DNA from: a virus
IMG/VR virus record: IMGVR_UViG_3300050821_009780
Span: 62,001 to 126,000 of that record
Length of the DNA stretch: 64,000 nt
Reading direction: 5' to 3' (one strand)
The position numbers and the translations under genes were made by a program. Below the pieces are notes generated by a model. The model was not told the DNA's origin and did not search any database. It was given only the letters and a program-made list of their open reading frames with translations. Positions 6,559 through 16,476 of this stretch are shown piece after piece. How positions within the stretch are numbered: position 1 is the first letter of the stretch; each line of letters begins with the position of its first letter.

Positions 6559-9500
6559 CAGAACGGCGGACCTTCCCCTCCAGAAACAGCAGCATCCTTG
6601 GCTTCCTGAAGGGTATCGAAGGTACCGAGGTACTCAGTGCCATCGTAGGTCATGTAGCCCCCGTACGTGGCCTTCTCGACCTGCAGATCGCCGTTCTTCC
6701 AGGTGGGGTACGCCTCGCCGCCGCCCTTCACCCAGTTGAGGTCGGTGATCTGGCCGAGCAGCTCGCTGACCGTCGGCGGTGCGGCACCCGTCTCCTGGGC
6801 GGCCTGCTGCGCGGCGGCCTGGCCGGACTCGGCGGCCTGGGCGGACGGCTCGGTGGCCCCGGTGTACACCTGGGACTCGGCGAGCGGGTCGAGCAGCTCG
6901 GGGTGCGCGGCGAGGTTGGCCTTGACCTTGTCCACGGACGCCTTGCCGATGTGCTGGACAATCCTATCCTCGACGGGCAGGTAACGGATCTCGGTGATGC
7001 CGTGGTTCTTGAGGTAGGCGATGAGCTCGGCCCGGTCTTCCGCGTAGGACGACTGGACCAGCTCCACGTCGTCGAGCAGGGACAGCGCGTCGGAGATCAT
7101 GGTCTCGTTGCTGCCGCCGCTGTACTTGCGCCACACGTCCGGGTTCCAGTGGGCGTCCTTGCGCCGGTAGACGCCCTCGGCGCTGTACCCGCCCTCGCTG
7201 TACGGTATCTGGTTGCCGAAGTAGTCGTTGTCGTAGGAGTAGTTCCGGGTCCGGGCCAGGGTCAGCGGGCTGAACACGGCGGCGCGGTTATCGGTCACGT
7301 TGAGCCGGGTGAACACGTAGCCGGGGCCGCCGGACTCGTACGGGTTGCCGAGGCCGCCGGCCTCCGTCCCGGCCACCCGGATGAGGGCATCCTTGCCGTA
7401 TGACCCGCCTGCCTTGACGATGTAGGACGCAGCACTGCCGCTGCTGGACTGCCTGATGGGCATGGGCAGGCTCTTGACCTTCGCGGCCAGGTCGAACCGG
7501 TACCAGTCGGGCTTGCCGCCGACAACCGCCGGAGCGGTAGGGTCGAAGTGCTTCTGCCGGGGGAAGAAGCCGCCGCGCTCGGCCCAGTCCGCCACCTGCG
7601 CGGGGGAGGTCAGGGTGGCGAACGCGTCGCGGTACGCCCGCACCTCGGCCTGCGGGTCGGCCTTGCCCAGCGTCTCCAGTGCAGCGATGATCTTCCGGTG
7701 CTCGTTCTTGCCCGGCTTGGCGCCGCCGACAACCGGGTACGCCGTGCCCAGCCTCTCCTGCAGCACCTTCCACACCGGCTGGTCCTTGCTGTCCGCCCGA
7801 TCGTTCATGACGGACAGCAGGTGCCGCCAGTAGAACAGCTCGAAGTCGGGCACCTCGGCCTCGCGCATGTCCAGTCCGGCGAGCTGCAGGGCGGCGCGGA
7901 CGCGCTCCAGCGACGCGGCGCTGCCGTCCTTGCTGGTGAACCGGACGCGGCCCCAGTGGGAGACCTTGACGCCGGTGTCCTGGCCGTCGCCGAACTCGAT
8001 CTGCTCCCCGTCCGGCAGGGTCATCCGCCAGAACTTGCCGGGGTCCTGGTGCGCGCTGGTGTAGCTACCTGGGTTGAACTCGCCGGTGGTCTCGTCGATG
8101 CTGCCCTTGTCGTGCTTGGAGGCGGTGCCGGCCTGCAGCTTGATGCCGAGCGCGGACAGCTCATCCTTGACCTCGGGCTTGGGGGTGCTCTTCGGCAGCC
8201 AGCGGGGCAGATCGCCCTCGCCGAACCCGAACGAGCCTGCCTTGGCGTCCAGCACAGCCGCGATGTGCGACAGGTAGGTCTGGGCCATGTCGAGCAGGTT
8301 GCGGGACTGCTGAACCCCTGGGTCGGTGCTATCCGGGTGGGCACCGACCACGGCTTCTGCCGCCTGCTGCACCAGCTGCAGCTTCTGCTGCACCTCGGCC
8401 ATGGCGTCGAGCTTTCCCTGGTTGTACTGCCCGTCGGTCTTGTGCATGGTGACGCTGCGGGCCGCCGTGATGATCGTGTTGTAGTAGTTCTTTTCCCCGG
8501 CGAGGCCGCCGCGGTCGGGCGAATCGTACGGGGCCTTGCCGGGGCCGTAGCTGTCAGCCGGGTAGCTCACGGTGGTGTCGTCGGCGGGCGCGGCGTCCTT
8601 GCCGCTGTGGCTCTTGAGCCAGCCGATGACCTTGTCGTAGGCGGTGCCCTTGAGGAACGTCTCCCCGTGGGTGACCTTGGCTCCCTGGCCGTCGTTCTGC
8701 TGCCAGAGCAGCACGTGCATATCGCGCAGCTCGGGGCCGCCGAAGAACGCGGGGACGCCGTGGCTCTTGGCGGCGGCGACGTGGTCCAGCAGGCCCGGCT
8801 CGCTGAACCCGGAGTGCAGCGGGGCGCCGTGCGCGTCGGGGAGCCGCTGGACCGGGACCTCGGGCAGCCCGGTGACGCTGCCCTGCTTCAGCACCGGCTT
8901 GTCCGGGGGCAGCGCCTGCCATGCCTTGAGCGCGGCATCCAGGATCGCCTGGTCGCGGGCGGCGACGGTCTTGCTCTCGCTCTGCGCGAGGAGCTGCTTC
9001 GCCTCCTCCAGTGCCACCCATTTCGTCTGCTCGGTCTCCCCGTTGTCCAGCTCCGGGGTAGCGACCGCGCCCTCGGCCTTGGCCAGATAGAAGTAGGAGG
9101 TGGACTGGGTGCCGGTGAAGGCACCGGGCACGTAGCCGACCGGCTGGTACCTGGCGCCCATCTCCTCGGCGGTCTCCCGCACGGCGGCCTGCAGGGAGGT
9201 CTCGCCCGGATCGGCCCCGCCCTTGGAGAAGCTCCACGCGGTGCTGTTGTAGTGGTTCTTGACCTCGCGCAGCTGCACCTGGCCCTGATCGTTGAACACC
9301 ACCAGGCCGTAGCGGGGGTTGTGCCCGGGGGCATCGCCCCACGGGCTGCTCTTGCCGAAGTCGGAGGAGGCCCCGGCGTACCCGGCGTCCTGGTAGACCT
9401 GCGCCCACAGCTTGGTGAAGTCGTCTGCGAGGCTGTTCTTGCGGCGCAGCACCTCGTCGATGAGCGCCTGCCTGGACCCGAGGGAGCCGAACTTGGTGCG

Positions 9501-12500
9501 GTGCGCGAAGCCCTGCTCCAGGATGTTCTGCACGCTGGCGTCGGACACGTTCTGAATCTTGCGCGCCTGCTGGATGACCTGGAGGAACGCCTGGTCGGCA
9601 GCGTCCTTGGTGACCTGGTGGTTGCGGATGCCGTCGTACAGCCGGGTGTAGACGAGCTGGGTCATGGTGTCCATGGCGCTGGTGCCGGCCAGGCCGGGCC
9701 AGTCCATGTTGCCCCAGGCGCGGCCCTTGTCGATGCCGGCGATGTGCCCGTCCGGCGTCTTGATCATGTTGTTGGCGGAGCTGTCATCGTTGGACAGCAC
9801 CCAGTCGAGCAGGTGCTCGGACGCGATGTCGGCGACCTGCGCGGGGGTGAACGCGGACCAGGGCGGCAGGTCGGTGTAGTAGCCGAGCGGCTCGCCGGGG
9901 ATGGCCTTCTGCGCCTGCACCGGGCTGCCGCCGAACGCGGGGTCGGTCAGCAGCTGGGACTCGGCGGTCCGGAACCCGAACAGCTTGCCGAGCCGGTTGG
10001 CGGCGTGCTCCTGCTCCAGCCGGAACAGCCCGCCCCCGGCGCTGCTGGAGGGAGGCGCTGGCTTGACGTACCAGGTGCTGGTCTCCCCGGTGTAGGGGAT
10101 GGTCCTGGTGGCCTTCCACACCTCGTGCCCGTGGCTGGGCATATCCCCCGTGGGGATCTTCTTCCACACCGGGACGGACTGCTCGGCGACGGCCTTGACG
10201 TGCTCGTTATCGAGCCACTTCTGGATCGCCTGCTTCTTGTAGAAGGTGTAGTCCAGGACGTAGGCGAGGGTGTTGCCCATCTCGTCGGCGAGCTGCTGGA
10301 GGTAGGGGGTGACCTCGGCCTCGTGGTCGTCGGCGAACGCCTGCACAGCGGTCTCGGACCACTCGTCGGCGGGGGTGCTCGCCTGCACGTACGCGTCGTA
10401 GGCGTTGGCTGGCTGGAGGCCGTCGGTCCAGACGGGCGGCTCGGTCTTGGGAGACTGGCCCTGGCCGAACCGGTCGTTCGCGGTGCCGGTGAGCTGGTCC
10501 ACCGCAGCCTGGTCGTGGCCGCGGTGCGCCTTGACGACCATCTCCCGCTCGTAGGGGTACAGGTGCTCGGCGTGCTGGAAGCCCATTTTGATCAGGTAGT
10601 TGGCGACCTCTGCGGCGGGAAGGTTGGCCAGCCCGGCGGAGGACCAGGTGCCGGGGATGTCCTGGCTGGCCGGGACCTGGTGCGGGTCGAGCGGGGACCA
10701 GGTGACCTGGTGGGTTTCCGTGTTGTCCGGGGCTCCGGGGTGGGCGGGGGAGACCTTGCCGCCCTTGGCGTCCAGCTCGAAGACAGCCTTCATGTCCCCG
10801 GCCTTCCACGCCTTGGCCCACAGCAGGAGATCGTAAGCCGACAGTGAGGACAGGTGCGTGCCGACCACCTGGCCCTTGCCGAACTGCTGGGAAATGTCCT
10901 TGATCTTGGCGATGGTCTCAGTCTTGGTGCCGAGCATCCCCGAGTCGGGGAGGAACCCGGTGTAGGGCTGCGCCCAGCCCTGCGGGGTGAAGGTGAAGAT
11001 GTCCTTGGCAGAGGTGACGCCCTCCGGCATGGTCTTCAGGAAAACGGGGCCTTCGGACTTCTCTGCCTTGGCCGCCTTAGCCGGGACTGCGCCTGGTTCG
11101 ACCTTGCTGACCTCCGCGCCCTCCGGCAGTCCGGGCACGGCGAGCAGCTCGGTCAGCAGCCCGGTGACTGCGGCCTTCTGCTTGTCCCCGGTATCCCCCT
11201 GGTGGTCGGCCATGAACTGCTTGCCGAAGCCCTTGTAGCTGTTCCACTTGACGAAATCGTCCCCTGCCAGGAACTTCTGGAACTCCGGGACGAACTGCAG
11301 TCCCGGGCTGTTGTTCAGCGTGTCGAGCAGCGCCTGAATCTCGTCCCTGGTCTTGATATCGCTGCCCCAGATGTGGTAGCCCGTCGGCTTGGTCCCCGGC
11401 TCGACGACGGTGGTGCCATACTTGTCGAGTACGGTCCCGGACTGCATGAGCGCGTCTACCGTGTAGTCCGGGACGACATTCGGGGCGGCCCCGTCGTTGG
11501 ACTTCCACTGGGCGCTGCCATCGCTGAAGACGACAAGCTCCCCCGCTGTTTCCGGAGCCTTCCCGGCGCCGCTCCACAGTTTGAGGTCACTGGCAGGAGC
11601 CAGCACGGTGGCGTAGGCGACCTGGTCCGGGGGCTGCCCCGCCTGCGGGAACGGGACGCTTGAGTACTGGGTGGCCTTCTCCAGCTGCTTCGCGGCGGCG
11701 GCCGGAGTCAGCTCCTTGCTGCTGCCGTCGGTGGCGAAGTAGATGTACTTGCCCCACGCCTTGGTGCCGTACTTCCAGAAGTCGGAGTTGTAGCCGCCGA
11801 CCTTGACGGGCTGCACGTGCAGGTAGGACTTGCCCTTGGGGTTCTTCCAGTACCCGGCCCCGAACAGCTTGCCGTCCACGTTGACGGCGGCGGGCACGAC
11901 GTTCGCCTTGACCGCCTGCAGCAGCTGGTCCTGCAGCTCGGGCGACGGGGCCGCCAGGTCCCCGCCCTGCGGGTGGTAGGACACCTCCAGGGTCAGCGGG
12001 TTGACCTTGTAGTACTCGTCGGTGCTGCTCTGCAGGTACCCGCCGTGCCAGTTGCCGTACTCGTGCGAGATGTACTCGGTATCGCTGCCCTGGCTGCCCT
12101 TCTCGGCCAGCTTGTAGGCGGCGGCGAGCAGCCAGGTCGGGAAGAGCTTTTCGCTGCCGTGCTCGCTTATCGCCTGCCCGGCGGTCATGGCCCCGAACGA
12201 GACGGTCTTCAACGCGTCGGCGACCTCCTTGCCGTGCGCAGCCTCCTCGACGGACGGCGGCTCCTTCGGCGTCAGGGAACTACCGTTCAGGTCCTTATCG
12301 CTGACGTAGTACGACGGAGCCTTCTTGACCTGAGTGTTACCGCTGTAGCTCTGGATGTACCACCACTGACCGGACGGGTCGCGGGCATAGGCGCCACCGT
12401 AGGGTCCGGTCTTCTCGTAGACCACCGAGCCGGGCGGGAACTCCCCGACCAGCACCCCGCCCTTGAGGGCGGGCACGGGAGACTCGGCGGGCTTGTACGA

Positions 12501-14951
12501 CGGCTCGTCTGCCGGGATAGGGACCGGAGACCCTCCTGGCCCGAGTCCGGGTGCCTCCGGCTCCGGAGCAGCAGGCGGCTCCTCGGCGGGCTTGACGCCC
12601 TGCTTCAGGTAGAGCAGCACCGACTCCGGCTCGCGCGGGAACAAGGTGCCGCCCGGGGCGTGCATGAGCACCCGGTGGTCCGGGGTGACCTCGTAGAACA
12701 GCTCGCCGGGGGCACCGAGGGTGCCCTCAGTCGGCTTGGAGGTGGTGGTCTCCCAGCTGCCGGCGTCGTTCTTGTAGAGGTACTGCTTAGTATCCAGCGC
12801 GCTGGTGTAGACCAGCAGCCGGGCCAGGTGCTGGGCCAGGGTCGTCGCCTCGTGCGGGTTGTAGAGATCTGTCGGCTGAAGGTCGGTCAGCTTCTCGTCG
12901 ATCTCCTTCCACTGCGGGTTCTTCTTCCACTGCGCCGCCGTCGCCCAGTCCGGCAGCCGGGCGGCGGCGGACGGCTCGGGGGCCTGCTCCGCAGCGGCCT
13001 GGGACTTATCCTGCGCGGCCTCGGTCCCGCCCTGCGGCTCCAGCCAGATGTGCACAGCATTCCACAGCAGCGTGTCGGCGCTGGTCGGCTCGCCGCCGAA
13101 CATGTCGTGGTAAGTGGCCTTCAGCTGCGGGGTGACCTTGTAGTACGGCACACCATCTGGAGCAACCGGCTGGACTCCGAACTGGCCCGCCACGGGCGTC
13201 GTATAGTAGTCCTGGCCGAAGTCCGCGGCGTTCTGCGCGGCCTTGGCCATGGCACCATACGCAGTGCTGTACCAGCTCTTCTTGATGTTGCCGTTCTTGG
13301 CCAGGTCGTACAGCTCGGCGGCCTCGGTGTGCCCGGTGGCGTCGTCGGCCTTGGCGAGCAGCCCGGCCTTCTCGGTCAGCGCGGCGATGAACACCGTCTT
13401 GGCGTAGCCGAAGTGCTGCTGCTTGGTGCCCTTCTGCTGCGGCAGGTGCTCGGTATCGGGGTGCTGGTCCTCGTAGGCGTGGATGACGGCCCAGTAGTCG
13501 GACTCGGCGAGGGGGTTGCCCTTGGCCTTGAGCACCTGCTTGATCGCGGTGGACTTGGCGGCGGTCAGCGCGTCCACCGCATCCTGCACCTGCTCGGCGG
13601 TGGCGGTGACCCCGCCCAGCTCGAAGGTGTGCGGGGTGAGTAGCTGAGCGTGCTCCGCCTCGGCCTGCACCTTGTCCTGGGCGGCCTGCAGCGCATCCTG
13701 CTCGGCCTCGGTGTGCGCCAGGTGCGCGGCCCGCCCGGCCAGGTGGTGGATGACCGCCGACTTGACCTGCCCGACGTGCTCCTTCTTAGTGCCGGGAGCG
13801 ACCTTCAGCTCGGGGTGCTTGCTCAGTTCCTGCTGAGCTACCTGGTGGTAGTCCATCGCTGCCAGCGCGTGGCCGGCCTTGGCGAGGGGCTGCTTGACGG
13901 CGGTGGACTTGTCGTCCTGGAGGATTTTCAGGGCATGCTGGATCTCGTCCTTGGTGACGGCGAGCGGCGGGCCCTCCTTAGCAGCAACCTCGGCCTTAAG
14001 CTTGCCGGGCTGGCTCTCGCCAGGGACGGGCAGCGGCGCGTGCTGCTCCGCCTGGTCGTCGTCCGGGACAATGGCACCAGCCTTGAGCCAGGCGTCCTGA
14101 TGCTGCTCGGCTGGCTCCTTAACCACCTCGCCGCTGTGGAGCACAAGGTGCCAGGCACCTTGCGGGTCCTTAGCCCACTTGCCGTGCAGGTTCTTATCAT
14201 CCGCGTTGACTGCCTTGTAGACCTTCCAGTCAGCGGGTACCCAGGCGGCGTGCTTGCCGTTAAAGCTGACCGATTTCTGCGGCGGTGCCTCGTCCAGCTT
14301 CTTCCAGTGCTGGGCGAGGATCTCCTGAGCGGTCTTAGCGGTCGGCAGGGCCGACGAATCGGCCGGGTGGTCCGAGTGGAACAGGACGTGCTCGGCAGGC
14401 TTGCCGTCCTGATCCTTCTTGACGATAACCTTGGGCGCGGCCTTGACCGCCGCCGGGTTGTGCACGTCGGTGCTGTTCGGCACGTGCACATCGAGGTCCT
14501 TGTGCACGGCGAACTCGTGGTTGCCGGACTGGACCCACTTGTGGGTGCCGGCCTCGACCGCCTGGTGCGCGTCCTTGTCGGCCTTATCCGGGTCCTTCCA
14601 CTGGTTGGCGACCCACTTGGCCTCGGAGGTGTCGTAGATGAAGTGCGACGGAGCGCCCTTGACGTAGTGGGCGGTGCCGCCGTGCGCCTCGGAGGGAGCG
14701 TGCTGCGGGTGCGGGATGATCAAGCTGCCGATGGGGGCCTTGTAGAACGCCTCGCCGAGAGCGGAGGCGACCTTCTTCGGCGGCCCGTGCTGCCCCTGCA
14801 GCCCGGCAGCCTTCTGCGCGGCATCTTGGGCAGCCTCGGTGGTGGCTGCGGCCTGCTGGGCGATGGTGGCCCCGGGCAGCGCCGCAGCGGCGGGGTTGCC
14901 TGCCAGGTAAAGCAGCCCGAGCGTCAGGGCCTGCTGCTTCGTGAGGGCCAC
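6558..14951 (-). CDS. Giant multi-domain protein (2797 aa) with kinase-like and Nudix domains
   Basis: Start GTG 14951 with GGGGAG four bases upstream. The N-terminus has a module (HYVKGAPSHFIYDTSEAKW, about residues 92-110) also present in the zeta-domain protein. Helical repeats of about 80 residues begin near 330 and 449 (TKDEIQHALKIL, TAEQVQDAVDAL), with a weaker copy near 1200. Short Y-Y-K-V-x-P units recur. Residues about 1620-1850 resemble the HipA/PI3K-like kinase fold (VLSNDDSSANNM, GHIAGIDKGRAWG). Residues about 1880-1990 hold a complete Nudix box (GGADPGETSLQ, VRETAEEMGA). The C-terminal 700 residues are unassigned. It lies among head genes after the MuF-like gene and before the protease, so it is probably a virion protein carrying enzymes into the host, as described for polyvalent proteins. 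Delivery is inference. Confidence 0.85.
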   Translation of the reverse strand: MALTKQQALTLGLLYLAGNPAAAALPGATIAQQAAATTEAAQDAAQKAAGLQGQHGPPKKVASALGEAFYKAPIGSLIIPHPQHAPSEAHGGTAHYVKGAPSHFIYDTSEAKWVANQWKDPDKADKDAHQAVEAGTHKWVQSGNHEFAVHKDLDVHVPNSTDVHNPAAVKAAPKVIVKKDQDGKPAEHVLFHSDHPADSSALPTAKTAQEILAQHWKKLDEAPPQKSVSFNGKHAAWVPADWKVYKAVNADDKNLHGKWAKDPQGAWHLVLHSGEVVKEPAEQHQDAWLKAGAIVPDDDQAEQHAPLPVPGESQPGKLKAEVAAKEGPPLAVTKDEIQHALKILQDDKSTAVKQPLAKAGHALAAMDYHQVAQQELSKHPELKVAPGTKKEHVGQVKSAVIHHLAGRAAHLAHTEAEQDALQAAQDKVQAEAEHAQLLTPHTFELGGVTATAEQVQDAVDALTAAKSTAIKQVLKAKGNPLAESDYWAVIHAYEDQHPDTEHLPQQKGTKQQHFGYAKTVFIAALTEKAGLLAKADDATGHTEAAELYDLAKNGNIKKSWYSTAYGAMAKAAQNAADFGQDYYTTPVAGQFGVQPVAPDGVPYYKVTPQLKATYHDMFGGEPTSADTLLWNAVHIWLEPQGGTEAAQDKSQAAAEQAPEPSAAARLPDWATAAQWKKNPQWKEIDEKLTDLQPTDLYNPHEATTLAQHLARLLVYTSALDTKQYLYKNDAGSWETTTSKPTEGTLGAPGELFYEVTPDHRVLMHAPGGTLFPREPESVLLYLKQGVKPAEEPPAAPEPEAPGLGPGGSPVPIPADEPSYKPAESPVPALKGGVLVGEFPPGSVVYEKTGPYGGAYARDPSGQWWYIQSYSGNTQVKKAPSYYVSDKDLNGSSLTPKEPPSVEEAAHGKEVADALKTVSFGAMTAGQAISEHGSEKLFPTWLLAAAYKLAEKGSQGSDTEYISHEYGNWHGGYLQSSTDEYYKVNPLTLEVSYHPQGGDLAAPSPELQDQLLQAVKANVVPAAVNVDGKLFGAGYWKNPKGKSYLHVQPVKVGGYNSDFWKYGTKAWGKYIYFATDGSSKELTPAAAAKQLEKATQYSSVPFPQAGQPPDQVAYATVLAPASDLKLWSGAGKAPETAGELVVFSDGSAQWKSNDGAAPNVVPDYTVDALMQSGTVLDKYGTTVVEPGTKPTGYHIWGSDIKTRDEIQALLDTLNNSPGLQFVPEFQKFLAGDDFVKWNSYKGFGKQFMADHQGDTGDKQKAAVTGLLTELLAVPGLPEGAEVSKVEPGAVPAKAAKAEKSEGPVFLKTMPEGVTSAKDIFTFTPQGWAQPYTGFLPDSGMLGTKTETIAKIKDISQQFGKGQVVGTHLSSLSAYDLLLWAKAWKAGDMKAVFELDAKGGKVSPAHPGAPDNTETHQVTWSPLDPHQVPASQDIPGTWSSAGLANLPAAEVANYLIKMGFQHAEHLYPYEREMVVKAHRGHDQAAVDQLTGTANDRFGQGQSPKTEPPVWTDGLQPANAYDAYVQASTPADEWSETAVQAFADDHEAEVTPYLQQLADEMGNTLAYVLDYTFYKKQAIQKWLDNEHVKAVAEQSVPVWKKIPTGDMPSHGHEVWKATRTIPYTGETSTWYVKPAPPSSSAGGGLFRLEQEHAANRLGKLFGFRTAESQLLTDPAFGGSPVQAQKAIPGEPLGYYTDLPPWSAFTPAQVADIASEHLLDWVLSNDDSSANNMIKTPDGHIAGIDKGRAWGNMDWPGLAGTSAMDTMTQLVYTRLYDGIRNHQVTKDAADQAFLQVIQQARKIQNVSDASVQNILEQGFAHRTKFGSLGSRQALIDEVLRRKNSLADDFTKLWAQVYQDAGYAGASSDFGKSSPWGDAPGHNPRYGLVVFNDQGQVQLREVKNHYNSTAWSFSKGGADPGETSLQAAVRETAEEMGARYQPVGYVPGAFTGTQSTSYFYLAKAEGAVATPELDNGETEQTKWVALEEAKQLLAQSESKTVAARDQAILDAALKAWQALPPDKPVLKQGSVTGLPEVPVQRLPDAHGAPLHSGFSEPGLLDHVAAAKSHGVPAFFGGPELRDMHVLLWQQNDGQGAKVTHGETFLKGTAYDKVIGWLKSHSGKDAAPADDTTVSYPADSYGPGKAPYDSPDRGGLAGEKNYYNTIITAARSVTMHKTDGQYNQGKLDAMAEVQQKLQLVQQAAEAVVGAHPDSTDPGVQQSRNLLDMAQTYLSHIAAVLDAKAGSFGFGEGDLPRWLPKSTPKPEVKDELSALGIKLQAGTASKHDKGSIDETTGEFNPGSYTSAHQDPGKFWRMTLPDGEQIEFGDGQDTGVKVSHWGRVRFTSKDGSAASLERVRAALQLAGLDMREAEVPDFELFYWRHLLSVMNDRADSKDQPVWKVLQERLGTAYPVVGGAKPGKNEHRKIIAALETLGKADPQAEVRAYRDAFATLTSPAQVADWAERGGFFPRQKHFDPTAPAVVGGKPDWYRFDLAAKVKSLPMPIRQSSSGSAASYIVKAGGSYGKDALIRVAGTEAGGLGNPYESGGPGYVFTRLNVTDNRAAVFSPLTLARTRNYSYDNDYFGNQIPYSEGGYSAEGVYRRKDAHWNPDVWRKYSGGSNETMISDALSLLDDVELVQSSYAEDRAELIAYLKNHGITEIRYLPVEDRIVQHIGKASVDKVKANLAAHPELLDPLAESQVYTGATEPSAQAAESGQAAAQQAAQETGAAPPTVSELLGQITDLNWVKGGGEAYPTWKNGDLQVEKATYGGYMTYDGTEYLGTFDTLQEAKDAAVSGGEGPPF

Positions 14952-14961
14952 CGTACTCCCC

Positions 14962-15180
14962 TCACTCGTCCGACAGGTACAGCCCGGGCACCTTCTCCAG
15001 CAGCCGGGTCACCATCTCAAGATCGGGGCCGGTGACGGTCAGGCCCTCGCGGTGCAGCTGCTCCAGCGAATCAGGCCCGAAGTCGAACTCCGCCTGGCTG
15101 CCGCGACCGTACTCGGCCAGCGCAATGAACGCGTTCGCGTAAGAGACGGTGCTCGCGGCACGGTACCGGACGGTGGTCAC
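14962..15180 (-). CDS. Hypothetical protein (72 aa)
   Basis: Not recognised. GTG 15180 overlaps the MuF-like stop by 4 bp. It begins VTTVRYRAASTVSYANAFI and has an FDFGPDSLEQLHREGLTV segment that resembles small phage head or connector proteins only in size and place. Soluble, mixed alpha/beta by eye. Confidence 0.7.
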   Translation of the reverse strand: MTTVRYRAASTVSYANAFIALAEYGRGSQAEFDFGPDSLEQLHREGLTVTGPDLEMVTRLLEKVPGLYLSDE

Positions 15181-16187
15181 GTCCCTAGTACCTTCCGCAG
15201 CCGGGACAGTGCCTGACCCAGCTCGTGGGTGGCGGCCTTGAGGAAGTGCAGCAGCGCCTGGTACTTGTCCTCGGGCAACTCCCGGACATCGGAGGCGGCC
15301 AGGAGGCTGCCGGAACCTGGCCGGTCCGGGCTACCTGAGACTTTCTGATGGGGAGCAGCAGCAGTCTTGGCGCCCCCCTGGCCGCTCCCTGATGGTACCT
15401 GCCCGGCCTGGGGCGGAGGAAGATCAGCGACAATCACTGCGCCGCACCGGCACCGGGGATGCCGGGGCGGGCCGCGCAGCACGCCGTGGTAGAGCCGGGG
15501 CGGGCGGGTGAGCCGCCCGTGCCCGGCCAGGTCGGCCGGCTCCCCGGCCGGGAAGTTGCCGTGCAGCGGGACGACCATGCCGTTCAGGGCCCGGCACCAG
15601 TGGCAGGTGCGGGCATCGGGCGGCGCGGGCCAGGAACTGCACCGCCACTGCTTCCACACCCGCTCCCCGGACTCCTCGCGCAGGGTGCCGTCGGCGATCT
15701 CCTTCTCGGTGCGAGCGGCGACGGCAGCGGACTCCAGGGACAGCCGGTTGCGGAGCGCCAGCTCGAAGCCGACCTGGAGGACGGCAGCCCGGACGTGCGC
15801 GGCGCGCTCGCGGGCGGACTCGGCGACCGGGGCCTGGCGGGGCGGGGTGACGCCCGCCCGGAAGTGCCGGGTTTCCACCGAGGTGTGAGCGGCCCGGATC
15901 TCCGCCCGCAGGCGGCCGAGCGCATCATAGGAGCGGTCCACGTCGTCCACCAGCCAGGACAGGTAGTCGTGCGGTGGCCCCCCGGCGGCAGCCCACGCCT
16001 GGCGCACCGCCTCGGCAGCGGTCTCCCGGGCGCGATCGAGGGTCTCCTGGAGCACCGCGTCCACGTCCGGGCGGGTCAGCAGGGCGGAAGCGGACCCCTG
16101 CGGGTTGTTCTGCACCAGCAGCCCGATATACCGGGCGGCGTAGGCGAACGCCTCACGGACGCTGCGGCTCAGCTCCTCCGGGGTCAC
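15177..16187 (-). CDS. MuF-like head morphogenesis protein (336 aa)
   Basis: The C-terminal half shows the MuF (phage head morphogenesis) signature: DARTCHWCRALNGMVVPL near residue 194 and HPRCRCGAVIV near residue 244, with spacing typical of the Cys pairs in this family. The N-terminal half is helical (LVDDVDRSYDALGRLRAEI). MuF-type proteins attach to the portal and are needed in early head assembly. It follows portal and the zeta-domain protein, the normal place. The start is GTG 16187, overlapping the previous gene by 35 bp; a shorter start is possible. The last 60 residues are Gly/Pro/Ala-rich and then helical. Confidence 0.85.
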   Translation of the reverse strand: MTPEELSRSVREAFAYAARYIGLLVQNNPQGSASALLTRPDVDAVLQETLDRARETAAEAVRQAWAAAGGPPHDYLSWLVDDVDRSYDALGRLRAEIRAAHTSVETRHFRAGVTPPRQAPVAESARERAAHVRAAVLQVGFELALRNRLSLESAAVAARTEKEIADGTLREESGERVWKQWRCSSWPAPPDARTCHWCRALNGMVVPLHGNFPAGEPADLAGHGRLTRPPRLYHGVLRGPPRHPRCRCGAVIVADLPPPQAGQVPSGSGQGGAKTAAAPHQKVSGSPDRPGSGSLLAASDVRELPEDKYQALLHFLKAATHELGQALSRLRKVLGT

Positions 16188-16476
16188 GCTGCGGATGATC
16201 GCCCGACGCCGCCTCGTAGGCGGCGTGCAGCTGCTCGTACTGCCGATAGTCCACCCGCCCGGAGTGGAAGGCGCTGTTCACCTCGCCGAAGCTGCCCGGC
16301 GGCGGCAGCTCGCCCAGCTGCCCGATGGCATCGGCGAGCCTGGTCTGGAAGGCGGTCTTGCCGGCGGCGCGGGGCCAGTTCATGCCGCGGACCTGGGCGC
16401 AGGCTTCGGCGAGGCTGATGCGCCCGTTCTCCAGGTCGTCGAGCAGCGCGGACAGCCGCTTCTCCTGATCGCTCAC
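16153..16476 (-). CDS. Hypothetical helical protein (107 aa)
   Basis: Not recognised. GTG 16476 sits in a GTGA overlap with the stop of the zeta-domain protein. Reads VSDQEKRLSALLDDLENGRI, then ACAQVRGMNWPRAAGKTAFQ and YRQYEQLHAAYEA. Helical throughout. Position between two head proteins suggests a small virion or assembly role. Confidence 0.7.
   Translation of the reverse strand: MSDQEKRLSALLDDLENGRISLAEACAQVRGMNWPRAAGKTAFQTRLADAIGQLGELPPPGSFGEVNSAFHSGRVDYRQYEQLHAAYEAASGDHPQRDPGGAEPQRP

Noticed and set aside
7548-10847. 1099-residue plus-strand open frame
   Set aside because: It runs antisense to the 2797-residue gene, its composition is Gly/Val/Leu/Arg-rich as expected of a high-GC shadow frame, and it lacks ribosome sites and domains.
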